Part shown: piece by piece, positions 53,502 to 57,269 of the stretch | Position numbering within the stretch: position 1 is the first letter of the stretch | How the letters are laid out: each line of letters begins with the position of its first letter | Assembly (NCBI GenBank): GCA_028874215.1 | Contig: JAPPLF010000050.1 | Location: 1 to 57,269 of the forward strand | Length of the DNA stretch: 57,269 nt | Source of the DNA: Acidobacteriota bacterium | GTDB lineage: Bacteria > Acidobacteriota > UBA6911 > RPQK01 > JAJDTT01 | Reading direction: 5' to 3' | The notes under the pieces: generated by a model | Databases searched by the model: none | What the model was told of the DNA's origin: nothing | What the model saw: the letters and a program-made list of their open reading frames with translations, nothing else | Translations under genes and position numbers: made by a program

Positions 53502-56500
53502 ATGGAATCCATGCCATTGGGACTGAAACATCGAACCGAGTTGATCCTGATTCTCCTGCTCTGCGCCGGGGGTACGCTTCAGGGCCAGACCGTTGAAGGC
53601 TCGCTGAGGCTGCTGATCGGGGACGGAACCGGTCCTGTGGAGGGAGCCGCTGCCGAGGTGGTCCAAGAGGAAACAAACCGCCGGCGAACCGGAGTCGCCG
53701 ACCGGGACGGCCACCTGCTGATCCCGCTTCTTACGTCCGGAACCTACCGTCTGGAAATCGCCCACGCCGGCTACCGGAAGCATGTGGAGAAGTTCTCCCT
53801 GCGGGTCAACGAGCGGTTGGAGCTTCGAGTAACGCTGCAGCCGGGCGAACTGACCGAGGAGGTATTGGTCGTGGAGAGCCGCGGGTGGCTCAAGCGGGAC
53901 TCATTGGCGTTGGGAAGCGTCATCGAGAACTCACAGGTCGCGGGCCTCCCACTGGATGGGAGGAACTTCTTCGAGTTGAGCCTGCTGCTCCCGGGGAGCG
54001 CACCCGCCGCGCCCGGATCGGCCGGTTCGGTCCGCGGCGACTTCGCGTTGAACATCAACGGGCAGCGCGAGGCGTCCAACAGTTTTCTGTTGGACGGCGT
54101 CTACAACGGAGACCCCAAGCTCAACGGGGTCGGCGTCAACCCTCCCGTCGACGCTATCCGGGAATTCGAAGTGCTCATGGGCACCTACGACGCCTCGTTC
54201 GGACGAAACGTGGGCAGTCAGATCAATGTCGTGACCAAGTCGGGCGGCAACCGGTTCCATGGAACCGTCTACGGTTTCTTCCGGAACGCGGCTCTGGATG
54301 CCCGGAACTACTTCTCATTGCCTCAGGGGCCGGACCCCGAGTATCGGAGAAGCCAGTTCGGGTTCTCGCTGGGAGGGCCCGTGGTCCGGAACCGGACGTT
54401 CTTCTTTGCCGACTACGAAGGACGAAGGGTTCGCCAGGGAGTCACCCGGGGCACCACGGTCCCCACTCTCGCCGAGCGTTCGGGCGATTTTTCAGGCTCC
54501 TCAGGTCCGTTGCCGGTGAATCCGTTGACCCGCCAGCCGTTTCCCGGAAACGCGATCCCCACCTTCTGGATGCATCCCACGGGCCGCGCCATCGCTCAAC
54601 TCTATCCCGACCCCAACCGCTCGGGGGAGGGTCCCAACTTCGTCTCTTCGCCCACCCTGGAGGATCGGGACGACCATTTCGACGTGAGGATCGATCACGC
54701 CGCGAGTTCGTCCTCGAACCTGGCAATTCGCTACAGTTTCGGCGACCGGGACCTCTTCGATCCCTTTTCCGGGCCCCTCTTCTCAGCCGTGCCCGGATAC
54801 GGAACCAACGTCCCCAGGCGCGCCCAGAATCTGGCCGTCAGCGAATCGCATGCCTTCACCTCCCGCTTCCTGAATCAGGTGCGTTTCGCCTTCAACCGGG
54901 TTGCAGCCGGCGCTTTCCACGAGAACATGGGCCGGAGCATCAACTCCGAATTGGGTTTGCCCGATCTCTCCGACCGTCCCCGCGATCTGGGGATGAGTCT
55001 CATCACCGTCTCCGGGTTTTCGTCTTTGGGGGACGAATACAACAACCCTCAGCACAGCGCGTCGGACACCTTTCAGATTCTGAACCATTCCACCTACGCC
55101 AGCGGCAAACATCTCTGGCAAGTGGGCGGGGATGTCCGGATCGTCCGGCAGGACGCCTACCGGGACGTCCAGTCCCGCGGCTTTCTCAACTTCGTGGGCC
55201 AGACCGGAATCACGGAAAACGGCTTGGCCGATCTGCTCCTGGGACTGCCCTCGCTGACGGGCGTGGCGCGGCTCGACAATCCCCAGCACCTTCGCAACCG
55301 AAGCTACAGCTTCTTCATTCAGGACCATTTCAAGTTGAGGCCCAACCTGACGCTGGCTCTGGGCGTGCGCTATGAGTACAACTCACCGCCCGTCGACAAG
55401 GACGATCGGGCCAACGTCTACGATCCGGAGAGTGGATCGCTGGTCGGCGTCGGAACCGGTGGCGTGCCCCGGGGCGGGTATCTGCCCGACCGGAACAACT
55501 GGGCTCCCCGGATCGGACTGGCCTGGGGACTGGACCGGGGCGGACGCCTGGTGCTCCGGACGGGGTACGGGGTCTTCTACGACCAATCGCCCCTGGCGCC
55601 TGGCGAAGGCCTTTACTTCAATCCGCCGTATTTCGATTTCCGCCTCTACTTCCCGCTGCCCGAACGGCTGTTGACGCTGTATGATCCCTTTCCCCAAAAC
55701 TACCCTTATCGAATCCCCCCGTCGGTCCTCTTCTACCAGCGGGACCTGGCCCAGGCCTACAGCCAGCACTGGAACCTGAATCTGCAGCGGGAGCTGGGAA
55801 CCCGGCAGATGATCGAGGTGGGCTACGTGGGGTCCAAGGGGGCCAAGCTCCTGACGGCGCGCGACTTCAACCAGCCGAATCCCAGTCCCGTGGGGCGCTA
55901 TCGCCGGCCGATCCCGCAGTTCGATGACATCAACATGCTGGAGTCGCGCGGGAACTCCAGCTATCACTCGCTCCAGGCGCGGTTCAACCGCCGGTTGAGT
56001 TCCGGGTTTTCGCTGCTGGCCTCCTACAGTTGGGCCAAGTCCATCGATGACTCGTCCAGCTTCTTTTCCAGCACCGGTGATCCCAACTTTCCCCAGGACA
56101 GCTCGAACGTCGGGACGGAGCGGGCGCGGTCCAACTTCGACCTGACCCATCGGCTCTCGGTGAGCTATTCCTGGGAGATTCCGGTGGGCCGGGGCCGGTC
56201 GTTCCTGGGGGATCTGGGAATTCTCTCCAGTCTCCTCTCCAACTGGCAGAGCTTCGGGATCCTGACCTTCCAGACGGGTCATCCGTTCACCGTGGCCCTG
56301 CTTCCGGAGATCGACAACAGCAACACCGGACGGTCGATTCTGGGCTTCGGCGCCAACGACCGGCCTCACCGAACGGCCACCGGGACCATCTCCAATCCCG
56401 GTCCGGATCGGTGGTTCGACACCCGGGCCTTCGTTTTTCCCAGCTATGGCAGTTTCGGCAACTCGGGAAGGAACATTCTCGAAGGACCGGGATACGCAAC

Positions 56501-56696
56501 GGTGGACCTTTCGTTGGTGCGGGATACGAAGATTTCCGAGGAGGCCACGGTCCAGTTCCGGGCCGAGTTCTTCAACCTCTTCAACCGGCCCAATCTGCAC
56601 CTCCCGGATCTCTTTCTGGGCTCGCCCACCTTCGGCCGGATCCTCTCGGCGGGAGAGCCCCGCCACATCCAGTTGGGCCTCAAGCTGTTGTTCTGA
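53502..56696 (+). CDS. TonB-dependent receptor, Oar-like, with carboxypeptidase regulatory-like domain
   Basis: A 1064-residue outer-membrane protein. Signal peptide at residues 8-29 (TELILILLLCAGGTLQGQ), CarboxypepD_reg-like beta-sandwich at about 30-115 (GAAAEVVQEETNRRRTG, SGTYRLEIAHAGY), plug domain about 125-250 (NINGQREASNSFLLDGVYNG, SQINVVTKSGGNRFHGTVYG), then a beta-barrel ending in a terminal Phe (QLGLKLLF), as outer-membrane barrels do. This large Oar-type architecture is abundant in Acidobacteriota, where it takes up or senses complex carbohydrates or peptides; the ligand is unknown. ATG 53502; ATG 53511 also in frame. It diverges from the GT-ABC operon and no TonB or PD gene follows in the window. 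Confidence 0.92.
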   Translation: MESMPLGLKHRTELILILLLCAGGTLQGQTVEGSLRLLIGDGTGPVEGAAAEVVQEETNRRRTGVADRDGHLLIPLLTSGTYRLEIAHAGYRKHVEKFSLRVNERLELRVTLQPGELTEEVLVVESRGWLKRDSLALGSVIENSQVAGLPLDGRNFFELSLLLPGSAPAAPGSAGSVRGDFALNINGQREASNSFLLDGVYNGDPKLNGVGVNPPVDAIREFEVLMGTYDASFGRNVGSQINVVTKSGGNRFHGTVYGFFRNAALDARNYFSLPQGPDPEYRRSQFGFSLGGPVVRNRTFFFADYEGRRVRQGVTRGTTVPTLAERSGDFSGSSGPLPVNPLTRQPFPGNAIPTFWMHPTGRAIAQLYPDPNRSGEGPNFVSSPTLEDRDDHFDVRIDHAASSSSNLAIRYSFGDRDLFDPFSGPLFSAVPGYGTNVPRRAQNLAVSESHAFTSRFLNQVRFAFNRVAAGAFHENMGRSINSELGLPDLSDRPRDLGMSLITVSGFSSLGDEYNNPQHSASDTFQILNHSTYASGKHLWQVGGDVRIVRQDAYRDVQSRGFLNFVGQTGITENGLADLLLGLPSLTGVARLDNPQHLRNRSYSFFIQDHFKLRPNLTLALGVRYEYNSPPVDKDDRANVYDPESGSLVGVGTGGVPRGGYLPDRNNWAPRIGLAWGLDRGGRLVLRTGYGVFYDQSPLAPGEGLYFNPPYFDFRLYFPLPERLLTLYDPFPQNYPYRIPPSVLFYQRDLAQAYSQHWNLNLQRELGTRQMIEVGYVGSKGAKLLTARDFNQPNPSPVGRYRRPIPQFDDINMLESRGNSSYHSLQARFNRRLSSGFSLLASYSWAKSIDDSSSFFSSTGDPNFPQDSSNVGTERARSNFDLTHRLSVSYSWEIPVGRGRSFLGDLGILSSLLSNWQSFGILTFQTGHPFTVALLPEIDNSNTGRSILGFGANDRPHRTATGTISNPGPDRWFDTRAFVFPSYGSFGNSGRNILEGPGYATVDLSLVRDTKISEEATVQFRAEFFNLFNRPNLHLPDLFLGSPTFGRILSAGEPRHIQLGLKLLF

Positions 56697-57269
56697 TCTG
56701 GACTGGACCGAGAGGTTCCGCATCCGGTTAACGGCCATGGCGACCTCGTAGCGCGTAGCGCCGTGGACGTAGGACCTCGTAGCGGGACGTAGCGTAGTAA
56801 AGGGACAGTCTCGATTTCCCAACATAAAGGGACAGTCCCAATTTCCGTAACAAAGGGACAGTCCCGATTGTTGCGATTGTTGCAGTCGTCTCGATTCCCG
56901 CAAAGGCATTCGCGAGATTCGTTTCTACGCGATTACGGATGGGATCGCGGAGCTCTTGATTGATGGTGCCATCGGGTCGGGAACGCGGGGACGGACCGCC
57001 TTTTCGCGATCCTTATTGAACTCTGCTTTCCTGTTCTCCTGAACCGTCAGAAATTTGGGAAGAGCCCACGTTTATTGAGTAGTTTCATGATCTGAGGCGT
57101 TCGGTGCACCGGTGGAGGGATCGGCGATCGGGCGAGTCTACGTGACAAACGCGTTTGAGCGTTGCTCTCGCAGGGTCTACGGAAGAATTCTCGTAAGTAT
57201 CTGATATTAATAGTGTTAGGATCTATTCTCCCGAGCGGTTTACCTCATTGCAACCCACCTTCTAAACGG
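56697..57269. other. Intergenic end of window, no gene seen
   Basis: No convincing coding frame, RNA gene or terminator was found in these 573 bases. They contain the tandem repeats at 56798-56870, preceded by a stretch in which GTAGCG or GTAG recurs several times (about 56748-56797). From about 57185 the sequence becomes AT-rich relative to the rest (TATCTGATATTAATAGTG), which could be a promoter for a gene beyond the edge. Confidence 0.5.
56798..56870. repeat. Three tandem 26-27-bp repeats with core GGGACAGTCCC
   Basis: Units begin at 56798, 56825 and 56851 (spacings 27 and 26). Each has AAAGGGACAGTC then C or T, C, then an A/T-rich part (GATTTCC or AATTTCC in the first two). The core GGGACAGTCCC is a perfect inverted repeat in units 2 and 3; unit 1 has one change. 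Similar in theme to the GGGACA hairpins of family C. Confidence 0.85.

Noticed and set aside
56880..57269. Short open frames near the right edge as genes
   Set aside because: All are under about 50 codons, without ribosome sites or recognisable motifs.

Overview
This is a GC-rich, gene-dense bacterial chromosome segment. It is most likely from an uncultivated Acidobacteriota. The best clues are the Oar-type TonB receptor with an N-terminal carboxypeptidase-regulatory domain, the PSD1 (DUF1549/DUF1553) plus DUF1501 pair, the many SSS transporters, and the TAT-exported Gfo/Idh/MocA oxidoreductase. A Planctomycete or Verrucomicrobium would share some of these, so the phylum call is inference. 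No rRNA, tRNA, CRISPR array or complete insertion sequence was seen.

Layout. 1-5.1 kb is a sugar patch: a truncated SSS symporter, a TAT oxidoreductase, L-rhamnose mutarotase, a sugar isomerase/epimerase-like TIM barrel and a secreted glycoside-hydrolase-like protein. 5.3-9.4 kb holds the PSD1/DUF1501 pair. 9.5-10.7 kb is metK. 10.8-19.9 kb is a molybdenum-hydroxylase (cox-like) cluster: xdhC, then after a rhomboid gene coxG-S-L-M-D-E and a MocA-like cytidylyltransferase. The large subunit has a form-II-like active-site loop, so CO is probably not its substrate. 19.9-21.6 kb is an SSS symporter with its DUF3311 partner.

21.7-28.6 kb is a polyamine/opine-type ABC importer operon (potA-D-B-C order). 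Its 3' end has been duplicated by a 2.5-kb insertion carrying a methionine aminopeptidase, a possibly frameshifted secreted Ig-like protein and a relic of a tyrosine recombinase. 28.7-35.4 kb mixes toxin-antitoxin genes (two vapBC pairs and one orphan antitoxin) with an Fe-alcohol dehydrogenase, a YyaL-type thioredoxin-domain protein and a sulfatase-maturase-like radical SAM enzyme with a SEC-C tail. 35.4-42.2 kb is an AddAB-type helicase-nuclease pair, followed by a PQQ-like beta-propeller. 43.4-47.8 kb is a tight four-gene operon: HemN-like radical SAM, flavin-dependent halogenase-like, 4HBT thioesterase and PaaK-type CoA ligase. It looks like a small specialised aryl/acyl-CoA pathway. 48-53.4 kb is a two-gene operon in which a glycosyltransferase is fused to an ABC ATPase and coupled to an FtsX-type permease. 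53.5-56.7 kb is the TonB receptor. The last 570 bp look non-coding and contain short tandem repeats.

Scattered through the intergenic spaces is a superfamily of short hairpins, each headed by a GGAG tetranucleotide and often arranged as inverted pairs. They resemble REP/BIME elements. No cognate transposase is in the window. This repeat system, the inserted duplication, the GT-ABC fusion and the halogenase-like operon are the most interesting points.
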